A DNA stretch of 64,000 nt, taken from assembly GCF_042646165.1 (NCBI RefSeq), contig NZ_JBHRTC010000015.1; one strand, given 5' to 3'. The DNA comes from Microbaculum marinum. GTDB lineage: Bacteria > Pseudomonadota > Alphaproteobacteria > Rhizobiales > Tepidamorphaceae. The notes beneath the pieces are model-generated. The model saw nothing but the letters and a program-made list of their open reading frames with translations. It was not told the DNA's origin and made no database searches. This document shows, in pieces, positions 17,664 through 27,451 of this stretch. Position numbers and translations under genes: made by a program. Positions within the stretch are counted from its first letter, which is position 1. Every line of letters begins with the position of its first letter.

Positions 17664-19463
17664 CTACGGCCAAGAATCGTTTTTTTCGTTATCTGCTTTT
17701 TGCAGGAGTTGGGCGGGAGCCAGAGGTTCGGGCACTGGAGCTGTCAGCATCTTGTCCTGCCCGGCCATGATATCGCCCTGCACCTGCTCAGTCAGACGCT
17801 GCGCGTCGCGGCGGCGGATATCGTTCAGCGCCTCGGTCACGGCGGCCTCGTCCCAGCCGAGGCGGCGCAGCCCTTCGGCCCCCATCATCAGGGCCGACTC
17901 CACTGTCTCTCGGATTTCGAAATCCACACCCGCGCGGATCAGTTCCATTGAATGGCCCCGGTCATAGCTGCGTGCCAGCACCGCCGCATTTGGAAACTCG
18001 TGCTGGATCAGTTCGACGATCGCGCTGACCGTACGGCGATCGTCGACGCAGATCAGGACTACCTGCGCCTCCGCCGCGCCCGAAGCGCGCAGGATGTCCA
18101 GTCGCGTGCCATCGCCGTAATGGACCTTGAACCCGAAGCGCGCTGCCTCCCGGATACGGTCGGGGTTATTCTCGATGACCGAGACCTGCGCACGCCGCGC
18201 CAACAGTATCTGCAGGGCGATCTGTCCGAAGCGACCGAAGCCGATCACCAGGACCTGTCCGCGCAGCCCGTTCGCCTCCTCGACCCCATCCAGCGCGGCC
18301 CCCGGGGCACGCAGCAGCCTGTCGGCGGCGATCAGTATGAGCGGCGTGATCGCCATGGACAAGATCACGACAGTCGAGAAGATCGCATTCTCCCGCGCAT
18401 TGATGACCTGGCTCGCCAGGGCCGCCGTGAAGAGCACAAAGGCAAACTCGCCGCCCTGGGCAAACATCGCGGATCGGCGCAAGGCGGGCAGATTGGCTGC
18501 GCCGAACACTCGTGCCGTGGCATAGATGGCCGCCGCTTTGACCAGCACGTAGACCACCAGCATGGCGAGCAGCAGCGGCCATTCCGCGGCGACGATGGCG
18601 AGGTCCAGAGACATGCCGACGGCCAGGAAGAACAGCCCCATCAGAAGGCCCTTGAACGGCTCGATGTCGCTTTCGATCTGATGGCGATAGCTGGAGCCTG
18701 AGAGCAGGACGCCGGCAAGAAATGCGCCCATCGCCATGGACAGGCCGACCGCCTCCATTAGGAGTGCGGCCCCCAGCACGACCAGGAGCGCCCCGGCGCT
18801 CAGCACCTCGCGGGCACGGGCCCGCGCCAAAAGGGCGAAGAACGGATCAAGCAGCCAATGGCCGGCCACAAGCAGCGCCACCAGCCCGGCGAGTGCCAGC
18901 GCCACGTCGGCCAACCCACCATCGCCCTGACCGACAGGCGACAGGAAGGCCACGACCGCCAACAAGGGCACGATCAGCAAATCCTCGAAAAGCAGGATCG
19001 AGACGGATTTCTGCCCTTCATGGCTGGCGATCTGCCCGCGTTCCTGCAAGGTGGACATGATGACGGCTGTCGAGGACAGCACGAATCCGGCACCGGCAAT
19101 GAACGCCGTGATCGGGGGAAACGTGAAGACCACGACGCCCGCCAGCGTTAGCAAAACAATCGCAAGGCTCACCTGCGCCAGACCCAGCCCGAAGATCTGT
19201 CCACGTAACGCCCAGAGCTTCTGCGGGCGCAGTTCCAGCCCGATGATGAACAGGAACATCACGACGCCCAGCTCTGCGAAATGCAGGATCGCCTCAGGGT
19301 CGGTGAACAACCTGAGTACCGATGGACCCACCAGAGTACCGGCTGCGAAATACCCCAGCACCGACCCCAACCCCAGACGCCGGAACAGCGGCACGGCAAT
19401 CACTGCTGCGCCCATCAGCACGACCGCCGGGCCAATGACGGCCCCCAACCCCTCTGCAGCCAT
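17664..19463 (-). CDS. Monovalent cation:proton antiporter-2 (KefB/KefC type)
   Basis: A 599-residue CPA2 protein: a Na+/H+ exchanger-type membrane domain (12 or so helices, residues 1 to about 380, with FAELGVVMFLFIIGLEL and FAQGGEFAFVLF), then a TrkA-N/RCK nucleotide-binding domain (VLVIGFGRFGQIALQILLARRAQVSVIENNPD). This fits glutathione-gated K+ efflux systems. The start at 19463 is chosen because GGGGCGAG precedes it. No separate KefF/KefG ancillary gene was found beside it. Confidence 0.93.
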   Translation of the reverse strand: MAAEGLGAVIGPAVVLMGAAVIAVPLFRRLGLGSVLGYFAAGTLVGPSVLRLFTDPEAILHFAELGVVMFLFIIGLELRPQKLWALRGQIFGLGLAQVSLAIVLLTLAGVVVFTFPPITAFIAGAGFVLSSTAVIMSTLQERGQIASHEGQKSVSILLFEDLLIVPLLAVVAFLSPVGQGDGGLADVALALAGLVALLVAGHWLLDPFFALLARARAREVLSAGALLVVLGAALLMEAVGLSMAMGAFLAGVLLSGSSYRHQIESDIEPFKGLLMGLFFLAVGMSLDLAIVAAEWPLLLAMLVVYVLVKAAAIYATARVFGAANLPALRRSAMFAQGGEFAFVLFTAALASQVINARENAIFSTVVILSMAITPLILIAADRLLRAPGAALDGVEEANGLRGQVLVIGFGRFGQIALQILLARRAQVSVIENNPDRIREAARFGFKVHYGDGTRLDILRASGAAEAQVVLICVDDRRTVSAIVELIQHEFPNAAVLARSYDRGHSMELIRAGVDFEIRETVESALMMGAEGLRRLGWDEAAVTEALNDIRRRDAQRLTEQVQGDIMAGQDKMLTAPVPEPLAPAQLLQKADNEKNDSWP

Positions 19464-19686
19464 CGACTCGCCCCTTGGAATTCGCAACGCCGACGCCCGG
19501 CAGCGCCGAGCGTCGTCTCCACTGTGGTGCCGGCCGCCGGACCGCTTCGGCAGCGGGCGAAGCTCCGTCGGTCCGGCGGCATTTCGCCGATCGTGATGCT
19601 GCGCGGCACAAGGACCGGCGGCACCGCAGGGCCCTATCCTTGGGCCTCGAATGGTCCGTCCAGAGCGAGGGTCGGCCCATCGGCGT

Positions 19687-20961
19687 TCAGGTCTTCGGCT
19701 GGCGTAACACGTCCTGCCAATCCGGATGGCGATCGAACTGTGACTTCGCGAACGGGCAGAGCGGTATGATGACCGCCCCGTCCCGCCGCGCATCCTCGAC
19801 CGCCTGTCGTACAAGCCTTTCTCCCACCTTGCGGCCACGCAAGACGCCGGGAACCTCGGTGTGATCGATGATGATCTGCCCCTTTCCGGCCCGGCTGTAG
19901 GTCATCTCGGCTTCGTTGCCATCGATTACCAAACGGTAGCGCCCCTTCGATGCCCCATCTTCCCGTTTCACCGGTGGGTCTGTCGGGGAAGGTTCAGCCT
20001 GCTCCGACCCCGCATTCGCCCGTTCCGGGTTGGGGCGGCGCACACGGCGCGGTCGGCCCTGTGCACATTCCAACAACGCGCGGTCCCAGTGTCCGAGGTT
20101 GGCTGCCGACTCGTATGTGGAGACCAGGAAAGCCATCAGCGCCTCGTCGGGATCCGAGGACGTCTGCACGGCATCGTATGGCAGCATGAATTCCGACAGG
20201 CCGTCATGCCAGAAAGCCGCCTCGGGCCGGACTGGCGCGCCCCTATATCCGCCGGGCGACGGATAGGCGTAGGCATAGAAGGCGGCGTAGTCGATGCCAT
20301 TGCCGCCCGGCCAAAAACCTGCCGAGGACACTTCCCGGTCGTACGCTTCCTGTGCCACGTCGTCCGGCAGCGAAGGGATCCCGGCAGGGTGGAGCGGCGC
20401 GCGTCGTCCCGAGAAACGGGTGACCGCGAGATCCATAGACCCCCAGAACAGGTGAACGGGGCTGGACTTGCCGAGAAAGGAGGTGCGGAACCTGCCCAAT
20501 ACTCTGTCAATCGCCACCAGTGCCCGGTGAAATCGCTGCACCGCATCCCGGTCATAGGGTCGGTCCCGATGATCCTCGCTGAACGGGATGGGGTCGGGGA
20601 CTTCGTTCGGCGTGTCGTGGAACGTCGGCGTGCCGCCGATATCGGCGATCATCCGCACGACGTTGGCGCGGAACGCCGCAACTGTGGACGGTGCCAGCGC
20701 GAATCTCGCCTCGCGGCCGTTGCCGGAGGTGCCGATAACCATGTGCTCCCGAAAATCGAACCGGATCTCGATGCCCGCACCGTCAGGTATCGGTGAGGAT
20801 GTCAGGCCGGTTGGCGTGACGTAGAATGTGGCGTTCCAGGAATGGTTTAGCCACGGTGTGTGGGCCAGCCGGTACTTTCCGACGATCTGCAGATACAGAT
20901 GCAGGGCGGAACAGGTCTCGCGCCATTCAAGATAGTCGAGTCGGGGCCAAACGTTACTCAT
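19687..20961 (-). CDS. DUF5996 protein fused to a GNAT-like acetyltransferase
   Basis: A 424-residue two-domain protein. Residues 1 to about 305 match the DUF5996 pattern (WPRLDYLEWRETCSALHLYLQIVGKYRL and GFWPGGNGIDYAAFYAYAYP). A Pro/Glu-rich linker follows at about 305-335. Residues about 335-424 form a YjdJ-type N-acetyltransferase (IIIDHTEVPGVLRGRKVGERLVRQAVEDARRDG, then IIPLCPFAKSQFDRHPDW). The second domain is usually a separate small protein. The acceptor is unknown. Confidence 0.85.
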   Translation of the reverse strand: MSNVWPRLDYLEWRETCSALHLYLQIVGKYRLAHTPWLNHSWNATFYVTPTGLTSSPIPDGAGIEIRFDFREHMVIGTSGNGREARFALAPSTVAAFRANVVRMIADIGGTPTFHDTPNEVPDPIPFSEDHRDRPYDRDAVQRFHRALVAIDRVLGRFRTSFLGKSSPVHLFWGSMDLAVTRFSGRRAPLHPAGIPSLPDDVAQEAYDREVSSAGFWPGGNGIDYAAFYAYAYPSPGGYRGAPVRPEAAFWHDGLSEFMLPYDAVQTSSDPDEALMAFLVSTYESAANLGHWDRALLECAQGRPRRVRRPNPERANAGSEQAEPSPTDPPVKREDGASKGRYRLVIDGNEAEMTYSRAGKGQIIIDHTEVPGVLRGRKVGERLVRQAVEDARRDGAVIIPLCPFAKSQFDRHPDWQDVLRQPKT

Positions 20962-21074
20962 TTCCTACACTTTCCTGCTACCGGCACGGCCACTGCTCGG
21001 GACTTGAAAAGCGTGTCCGTTGCCGTCGAAATGGATGCAGCTCGGACGGCTGGCGCGAGATTCAGTGCGGAGAG

Positions 21075-21473
21075 TCATCCGGGGCCGCCTCCGCTGGTAG
21101 CGCCTCGGACGGTTGCTGCCAGCCGCACGCAGCGAAGTAGATCCTCGGCGCGAAGTGGCTTGGAAAGGTAATCGATCGCCCCCATCGTCAGCGCCCAAGA
21201 CCGTTCCACTGCGTCCGGAAACGCAGTCGCCAGCACGGTCGGCACCTGCCGTTCCAGAGCGACGAGCCTGCGAAGCAGTTCGAATCCTCCCATTTCTGGC
21301 ATTCGGACATCGACAACGACACAGACAGCCAGCGTCAGCGCGTCCGATGCGAGAAAGGCGGCTACGGTCGTGAAGCCGCTAGCTGCAAATCCGAGCGCCC
21401 GGATGAGGCTGGCCCCGGCTGCGAGCGCCGAGGCATCGTCGTCCACGATCGCAACCAGCGGGACCTCAGCCAA
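21075..21473 (-). CDS. Single-domain response regulator (receiver only)
   Basis: A 132-residue receiver domain: acidic pocket VDDDA near residue 10, phospho-acceptor Asp in VVVDVRMPEMGG, Thr switch in VLATAFPD, and conserved Lys in DYLSKPL. There is no output domain. It lies 99 bp downstream of the FixJ-like gene on the same strand and may be a phosphate sink or an additional target of the adjacent kinase. Confidence 0.88.
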   Translation of the reverse strand: MAEVPLVAIVDDDASALAAGASLIRALGFAASGFTTVAAFLASDALTLAVCVVVDVRMPEMGGFELLRRLVALERQVPTVLATAFPDAVERSWALTMGAIDYLSKPLRAEDLLRCVRLAATVRGATSGGGPG

Positions 21474-21572
21474 TCTCTCGTCCTCTCGTCAGGGCATGCC
21501 GCAAGGCCACCCTTGGCCACGATCATCGGAACGAGGGGGGTGGCAACGCAATTGTGCGAGGGGATCGTTGGC

Positions 21573-22199
21573 CTAGGACTCTTGTATGTGAGCGCCGAGC
21601 GAGTCGGACATCCGGACGAGATCCGGCAGCGATCGCGCCTGCATCTTCTGCATCGCGTTGGCGCGGTGCACCTTGACGGTCACTTCGCTCAGCGCCAACT
21701 CCGCGGCGATCTGCTTGTTGAGAAGGCCCGCGGCGGCCATCCGCATTACCTGCCGCTCGCGCGATGTCAGCAAGGCATACCGCTCGCGCAGCGCGTCGAG
21801 ATGCAAGTCGCGACGGCTTCGACGCCGATCCTCCTCGAGGCCGCGGTGGACCGCGTCGAGCAGGTCCTGATCGCGGAATGGCTTCGTGAGAAATTCGAGC
21901 GCCCCGGCCTTCATTGCGGCGACCGACATGGCGATATCGCCATGGCCGGTGACGAATATGATCGGGATGGCGCTGCCTGCAGCGGCGAGCTCTCGCTGCA
22001 ACTCGAGGCCGCTCGCGCCCGGCATACGGACGTCGAGCACCACGCAGGCCGGACCCTCCGGGCGGCTGAACTCCAGGAAGGACTGCGTCGAGTCGAATGT
22101 GACGACGGTGTGGCCTACCGAGCGGAGCAAGCTCTCGATCGACGCCCGCATCGAGGCGTCGTCATCGATGACGTAAACCACGGCCTCGGGTTCAGCCAT
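21573..22199 (-). CDS. FixJ-like response regulator with LuxR-type HTH
   Basis: A 208-residue two-domain regulator: receiver (VIDDDASMRASI, Asp in VVLDVRMPGASG, Lys in EFLTKPF) and a C-terminal LuxR/FixJ helix-turn-helix (LTSRERQVMRMAAAGLLNKQIAAELALSEVTVKVHRANAMQKM). Start at ATG 22199, overlapping the end of the kinase gene by 8 bp. It is the cognate partner of that kinase. Confidence 0.93.
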   Translation of the reverse strand: MAEPEAVVYVIDDDASMRASIESLLRSVGHTVVTFDSTQSFLEFSRPEGPACVVLDVRMPGASGLELQRELAAAGSAIPIIFVTGHGDIAMSVAAMKAGALEFLTKPFRDQDLLDAVHRGLEEDRRRSRRDLHLDALRERYALLTSRERQVMRMAAAGLLNKQIAAELALSEVTVKVHRANAMQKMQARSLPDLVRMSDSLGAHIQES

Positions 22200-23868
22200 T
22201 GCGTGTTGCCCTCCCTTCGCTCTCGATCCCGCCGAGTACCGGGAGCGTGAAGCGGAATGCCGCCCCGCGCGGCACGACGTCATCGACCCAGAGCCGCCCG
22301 CCATGGGACTCGACTACGGCCCGACTGAACATGAGCCCCATGCCCATGCCGTCCGGCCTGGTGGTGAAGAACGGCTCGAAAATGCGCTTGCGGAGATCGG
22401 ATGCAATGCCGGGGCCTGTGTCCTCCACCGAAACGGTCAGCCCTTCGGGCACTATCGTGTCGCAACGCACCACAACCTCTCTCTCAGCGACGGACCTAGT
22501 CGCGTCGATCGCGTTCGCCACGAGGTTGGAGATGGCCTGCGAAAGCTGCACGGGGTTTCCGATCACGACTACATCGCACGGCGCCACGTCGGCGCGGAGT
22601 AGAACCCGCGCGGCCTCCGCCTCGCGTCGACTGCGGGAGAGTACGTCCTCGATCAGCTGGCGTATGTCGAGCGGGCCTCGATCGCGCGCGTCCTTCCTGA
22701 ACAGTGTCCGGATGTTGCTTATGACTTCTCCGGCTCGATGGCCGTCATCGACGATGCGCCGCAATGCGCCTTCGGCCTCGCCGATCTCGGGGCGCGGCTT
22801 GTCGAGCCAACGCAGCGCCGCGTTGGCGTTCGTAACCATGCTTGCCACTGGTTGCGTGACCTCATGCGCGACCGTCGCCGACATCGCCTCCATCGCCGAC
22901 AAGCGGCTCTCCCGGACTCGCCGTTCCGCGGCGACCGAGCGGGCGAGACGCGAGTAGAGCGACATCGATTCGACGAGCAGCGCGACGAGGACGATGCTGG
23001 CCGAGAGCAGTCCGAATGCCCGGCCAGTCCACCAGCCGACGCTCAATCGGATGCCGCCGCTGATGTAGGAGAGGAGAACTATCTCAGCCAGCAGCGTCCC
23101 GAGCACGATCGCCAGCCAGAGGTCCAGCGAGCACGTCCGGCGCCGCCAGAGGAGCGACAGCGCGATCACGTAGAGTACGATGGACACGGAGGGAACGATG
23201 TTCCACGCGGCCGCGATGCGGCGCTCATTAAGCATCAAGGGAGGCAGCTGGTCGTCATTGATGATGACACCCCAGGACAGCGCTGCTGCTGCGGCAGCTG
23301 TTGCCAACACACTTGTGAGTATCCGCGACGCGGCAGTGCCGGAGGGGAGCTGCGGCGCGGAGCGTCTCGCGAGATATGCGAGGATGAACAGGGGAAAGCC
23401 AATGCGGCGAATGGCGGCAACGTACGCGGTGCTCTGGTCGGTTGGACCGAGTCCGAATGCCTCCAGGACGCCAGGGAAGGTCAGGGCCCACGGCACGACG
23501 AGCAAGGCGGAAAAGAGATATCCGTTTGCAAGGGTCAGTATGGCTGGGGAGGGATGGGCTGCGAAGTGGGCGATCAGCAACGCCGCCGTCATGAGCTCGA
23601 CAAGTAGGCGGGCCGCAGCATAGCCGGGCAGCAGCGCTTCCGTGCCGCTCAGAACATAGCGCGCAGCGGGCGTGGCGGCCACGACCACGATTGTCATGAC
23701 CACGACCATTGCCAGCGCAATCTTCTTCTGGGTGGTGCTGGGCGGAGAGCTGTTCAGCAGATCCTGATCGTCGCTGCGCAAGCCGGTGGTCGCTGAACGT
23801 TCGTTTCCGGCTCCCCCGGCATGCACGAGGTCGGACCGGTTCGGCGTGATCCCGTCAAGGCGCGACAT
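22192..23868 (-). CDS. Membrane sensor histidine kinase (MASE4-like sensor, FixL-type kinase)
   Basis: About 558 residues: a hydrophobic sensor of seven or eight helices resembling MASE4, residues about 35-280; the H-box MEAMSATVAHEVTQPVASMVTNANAALRWL, where His is the phosphorylation site; and an HATPase domain (NLVANAIDATRSV, VEDTGPGIASDLRKRIFEPFFTTRPDGMGMGL). The start is uncertain; ATG 23868 (MSRLDG) is taken, but the frame is open up to 24081. It is coupled to the downstream FixJ-like regulator. Confidence 0.88.
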   Translation of the reverse strand: MSRLDGITPNRSDLVHAGGAGNERSATTGLRSDDQDLLNSSPPSTTQKKIALAMVVVMTIVVVAATPAARYVLSGTEALLPGYAAARLLVELMTAALLIAHFAAHPSPAILTLANGYLFSALLVVPWALTFPGVLEAFGLGPTDQSTAYVAAIRRIGFPLFILAYLARRSAPQLPSGTAASRILTSVLATAAAAAALSWGVIINDDQLPPLMLNERRIAAAWNIVPSVSIVLYVIALSLLWRRRTCSLDLWLAIVLGTLLAEIVLLSYISGGIRLSVGWWTGRAFGLLSASIVLVALLVESMSLYSRLARSVAAERRVRESRLSAMEAMSATVAHEVTQPVASMVTNANAALRWLDKPRPEIGEAEGALRRIVDDGHRAGEVISNIRTLFRKDARDRGPLDIRQLIEDVLSRSRREAEAARVLLRADVAPCDVVVIGNPVQLSQAISNLVANAIDATRSVAEREVVVRCDTIVPEGLTVSVEDTGPGIASDLRKRIFEPFFTTRPDGMGMGLMFSRAVVESHGGRLWVDDVVPRGAAFRFTLPVLGGIESEGRATRNG

Positions 23869-24096
23869 AACGGCGGAGATATTGCTGCCTCGCATTCCGC
23901 CGCGCAACGAGGAAGTGCAGATGACATCGCACGGTGCCCGAAGCCTGCAACGCTCCCCGGTCGGAACGATCATGCCATGGCCGTAGCGGACCGATACTTG
24001 CGCACGATTGCTACGACCCGTGGACCTTGATGCATCCTCTCGCTCGAAGTCCACGAACTGCTCCATGCAGTACATGGCCAAGCGGGAGCTTACGTA

Positions 24097-24366
24097 ATGA
24101 CGTCACAGTGGCGCTTGCTTGAGCGCTGGCGGAACGGGCCGGCGACAGATGAACTTGTTTCGGCGGTCAGGCCGCGCGTCCGTGCCTATGACACGGTACC
24201 TCATGAGGCCGCGATCGCCGTGGCCAGTCGGCTCACCCATACCGACAAGGCTGATCAGGTCGTCGTCTGGGGCCTTCCGGCCGGCGCCAAACGTCCACTC
24301 GTGCGCCACCTGGTGGCCCGTTGGAACGATAACGGGTCCGATGAACAAGAAAGGATCAAGCCATGA
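24097..24366 (+). CDS. Hypothetical 89-residue protein overlapping the pirin gene
   Basis: The open frame ends in an ATGA overlap with the pirin start codon, the main reason to list it. The product (MTSQWRLLERWRNG...) is hydrophilic, with no signal peptide, membrane helix or known motif. There is no clear ribosome binding site. It may be a real small protein translationally coupled to pirin, or chance. Confidence 0.3.
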   Translation: MTSQWRLLERWRNGPATDELVSAVRPRVRAYDTVPHEAAIAVASRLTHTDKADQVVVWGLPAGAKRPLVRHLVARWNDNGSDEQERIKP

Positions 24367-25325
24367 GCTGGAGTCCCAGCCCGGATCCCGTCCTCGGCGA
24401 CCGAGCGACTACGGATGCGATCGAAACCCTCATCGTGCCGCGTGCGGTCGATCTCGGGGAGATGACGGTACGCCGGGCACTGCCCTCGACGAAGCGCCAG
24501 ATGGTCGGGCCGTTCATCTTCTTCGACCAGATGGGGCCGGCCGAGTTTCTGACCGACCAGGGCATCGACGTGAGACCGCACCCTCATATCAACCTCGCGA
24601 CGCTGACCTACCTGTTCGAGGGCGAGATCCTGCACCGCGACTCGCTCGGAACCGAGCAGGCGATTCAGCCTGGTGCGGTGAACTGGATGCGCGCGGGTCG
24701 AGGCATTGTGCACTCCGAGCGAACGGCGGAGGAGCGCAAACGGAACGGTCAGCGGCTCTTCGGCATCCAGACCTGGATGGCGCTTCCCTCCGACCAGGAG
24801 GAAGACGATCCGGCCTTCCTGCATCACGATGAGGCGGCCTTGCCGACGCTCGAAGTGGACAGCGTCCGTGCCCGGCTGATCGCGGGCAGCGCCTTCGGAC
24901 TCACCTCGCCGCTCGTGACTGGGTCGGAGACACTCTACGCCGACGTGCAGCTTGCAGCCGGTGCGCGACTGCCGATCGACCGGGAATACGAGGAGCGCGC
25001 GCTCTACACGATCTCCGGGACTATCGAGGTGGCCGGGGACAGCTTCGGGCCAGGTCAGCTGCTGGTGCTGCGGCCAGGCGAGGCGCTCGTTGTCACAGCT
25101 TCGACCGCAGCTCGATTCATGCTCTTCGGCGGCGCGCCAATGGAGGGGCCGCGGTACATCTGGTGGAACTTCGTGTCCTCCCGACCGGAGCGGATCGCCG
25201 CTGCCAAGGAGGAATGGGCGCGGGGCCGCTTCGACACCGTCCCCGGCGACGAGGCCGAGTTCATCCCGCTGCCCGACCGCCAGGATGCCCCGCAGAGAGC
25301 AACCGGTGGGGTCCATTATCCCTAA
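24363..25325 (+). CDS. Pirin family protein
   Basis: A 320-residue bicupin. The N-terminal pirin domain has the expected FDQMGPAEF, RPHPHINLATLTYLFEGEILHRDSLG and VNWMRAGRGIVHSERT motifs with metal-binding His residues. The C-terminal pirin_C region (YTISGTIEVAGDSFGPGQLLVL) follows. Pirins of this type are iron-binding and some have quercetinase activity. It heads a string of stress-type enzymes on the plus strand. Confidence 0.94.
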   Translation: MSWSPSPDPVLGDRATTDAIETLIVPRAVDLGEMTVRRALPSTKRQMVGPFIFFDQMGPAEFLTDQGIDVRPHPHINLATLTYLFEGEILHRDSLGTEQAIQPGAVNWMRAGRGIVHSERTAEERKRNGQRLFGIQTWMALPSDQEEDDPAFLHHDEAALPTLEVDSVRARLIAGSAFGLTSPLVTGSETLYADVQLAAGARLPIDREYEERALYTISGTIEVAGDSFGPGQLLVLRPGEALVVTASTAARFMLFGGAPMEGPRYIWWNFVSSRPERIAAAKEEWARGRFDTVPGDEAEFIPLPDRQDAPQRATGGVHYP

Positions 25326-25796
25326 GGGTGCTGGTCGCACGCTGACGCAAGGGCCGCTGAACATGACCCTGTCAATCGCATCCTTCGCCACGATCTTTGG
25401 GTCGCCGAAGGAAAATGACGGCTCTTTCGTCGACCTGTCGGGCCAGCGCCGGGCTGCGAACACCGTCAGCCTCGACCATCCGGGCACCCGTCACCTCAGG
25501 ACGGAAACCATGCGCTTCGCTCAGTTGCGGGGTACCTGCTCCCTTGAGGCCTTTCCGGAAATCCGGCCGCCTTCGGCGCGTCCAGATCCCTGATAATTGT
25601 GCAGCCTTGGGTGTGCGATGGAACTCCCCGCCTATCTCGCCCGAATATTCAAATGCTGCCAGTTCGCCGCCGGCCTGCCGTTCAACCGCCACCACGCCAT
25701 TGTCTCCGCATCGGCGCTTGCCGCGAGTTACGCCTTTCCACTGCGGCCGTGCATGCGGGGCTTTCCACCCGAGACTTTCCAGAAGGAGAAACCAGC
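25326..25796. other. Intergenic stretch without a recognised gene
   Basis: 471 bp between pirin and the hydrolase. Short open frames occur in several phases but none has a ribosome binding site or a recognisable product. The strong AGAAGGAG before 25797 is the ribosome binding site of the hydrolase. The stretch may include its promoter or a decayed small gene. Confidence 0.5.
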
Positions 25797-26633
25797 ATGG
25801 GCTTTGTCACAACCGGCGACGGCGTACAGATTTTCTACAAGGACTGGGGTCGGCCGGACGCTCAGCCCATCGTTTTCCACCATGGCTGGCCGCTCAGTTC
25901 CGACGACTGGGATGCGCAGATGCTTTTCTTCCTGTCGAAAGGCTATCGCGTCATCGCACATGACAGGCGTGGCCATGGTCGCTCTGGGCAGGTTGCCGAG
26001 GGTCACGACATCGACCATTACGCGGCCGATGCTTTCGCCGTCGCCGAGGCGCTGGATCTGCGGAACGCGGTTCACATCGGCCATTCCACCGGAGGCGGCG
26101 AAGTGGCGCGGTACGTGGCGCGGCACGGCGAACCTGCGGGTCGGGTGGCCAAGGCCATCCTCGTCGCCGCCATTCCGCCGCTGATGCTAAAGACCGACGA
26201 CAACCCCGAGGGCACACCGCTGGAGGTCTTCGACGACTTTCGGACCGCACTGGCCGGCAACCGTGCGCAATTCTTTCGCGACGTCCCATCGGGCCCGTTC
26301 TACGGCTTTAACCGTGAGGGTGCGACAGTACATGAAGGCGTGATTCAAAACTGGTGGCGGCAAGGCATGATGGGGAGCGCCAAGGCGCACTACGATGGCA
26401 TCAAGGCCTTCTCGGAAACCGACCAGACCGGGGACCTCAAGGCGATTACCGTGCCGACGCTGGTCCTGCATGGCGAGGACGACCAGGTGGTTCCGATCGC
26501 CGCCTCGGCACTGAAGGCGATCGAACTGCTGCAAGACGGGATGCTGAAGACCTATCCCGGGTTCTCGCACGGCATGCTGACGGTGAACGCCGACGACCTG
26601 AACGCCGACCTTCTGGAGTTCGTGACCAGGTGA
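25797..26633 (+). CDS. Alpha/beta hydrolase, non-heme haloperoxidase/esterase type
   Basis: A 278-residue alpha/beta hydrolase. Visible elements are the oxyanion motif HHGWPLSSDDW, the nucleophile elbow GHSTGGGE (Ser catalytic), the acid in LHGEDDQVVP, and the catalytic His in GFSHGML. This order and spacing fit cofactor-free chloroperoxidases and arylesterases. Start at ATG 25797 after AGAAGGAG. The open frame extends upstream but without support. Confidence 0.92.
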   Translation: MGFVTTGDGVQIFYKDWGRPDAQPIVFHHGWPLSSDDWDAQMLFFLSKGYRVIAHDRRGHGRSGQVAEGHDIDHYAADAFAVAEALDLRNAVHIGHSTGGGEVARYVARHGEPAGRVAKAILVAAIPPLMLKTDDNPEGTPLEVFDDFRTALAGNRAQFFRDVPSGPFYGFNREGATVHEGVIQNWWRQGMMGSAKAHYDGIKAFSETDQTGDLKAITVPTLVLHGEDDQVVPIAASALKAIELLQDGMLKTYPGFSHGMLTVNADDLNADLLEFVTR

Positions 26634-26764
26634 GCGCCCACGGGCGTGGCGCGTAGCCGCGATCCACAGCGCGATTCGCGACCGCCCGTCGTAAGCCGTC
26701 ATCTGCCTCGGGAAAGGGAGGGGAGCCGAACCATGAATTGCAGCCCTGCCGAAGGAAATGAGAC

Positions 26765-27451
26765 ATGAAAGTTCTGATGGTTCTTACATCGCATGACCAG
26801 CTTGGCGACACTGGCCGCAAGACCGGTTTCTGGCTGGAGGAGTTGGCCGCTCCCTATTACGCATTCAAGGACGCAGGCGCCGAGATCACACTGGCCTCAC
26901 CGAAGGGCGGGCAGCCTCCTCTCGATCCCAAGAGCAACGAGCCCGACTTCCAGACCGATCAGACGCGTCGGTTCGAGACTGACAGAGAAGCCAACGAACT
27001 TCTTGCGAACACAGCCAAGCTCGCGGACGTGTCCGAGGCGGACTTTGACACGGTGTTCTACCCCGGTGGGCACGGTCCGCTGTGGGATTTGTCGGAGAGC
27101 CCGGACTCACGGGCACTGATCGAAAGCTTCCTCGCGGCAAACAAGCCGGTTGCCCTGGTCTGCCACGCGCCCGGCGTCTTGCGCCACGTTACGACGCCTG
27201 ATGGCCAGCCACTTGTTAAAGGCAGGAAGGTCACAGGCTTTGCCAACAGCGAAGAGGCCGCGGTCGGGTTGACCGAGGTGGTGCCGTACCTGGTCGAGGA
27301 CGAGTTGAAGGCCAAGGGCAGCATCTATTCGAAAGGGCCCGACTGGGGATCCTACGTCGTGCAGGACGGACTGCTGATCACGGGCCAGAACCCGGGCTCC
27401 TCCGCCGAAGCCGCGGGGCGCCTGATCAAGGAACTCGAGGCCGCTGCATGA
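26765..27451 (+). CDS. Type 1 glutamine amidotransferase-like protein (DJ-1/PfpI, Hsp31 group)
   Basis: A 228-residue DJ-1/PfpI protein. The nucleophile elbow VALVCHAPGVLRHV carries the reactive Cys, and the upstream YPGGHGPLWDL supplies the conserved Glu/Asp region. Long Hsp31-like members act as glyoxalase III or chaperones against reactive carbonyls. Its last bases overlap the DUF1330 start by 4 bp. Confidence 0.92.
   Translation: MKVLMVLTSHDQLGDTGRKTGFWLEELAAPYYAFKDAGAEITLASPKGGQPPLDPKSNEPDFQTDQTRRFETDREANELLANTAKLADVSEADFDTVFYPGGHGPLWDLSESPDSRALIESFLAANKPVALVCHAPGVLRHVTTPDGQPLVKGRKVTGFANSEEAAVGLTEVVPYLVEDELKAKGSIYSKGPDWGSYVVQDGLLITGQNPGSSAEAAGRLIKELEAAA

Noticed and set aside
25599..26633. 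Longer version of the alpha/beta hydrolase beginning about 66 codons upstream
   Set aside because: The extension has no homologous segment, and a strong ribosome binding site precedes the ATG at 25797.
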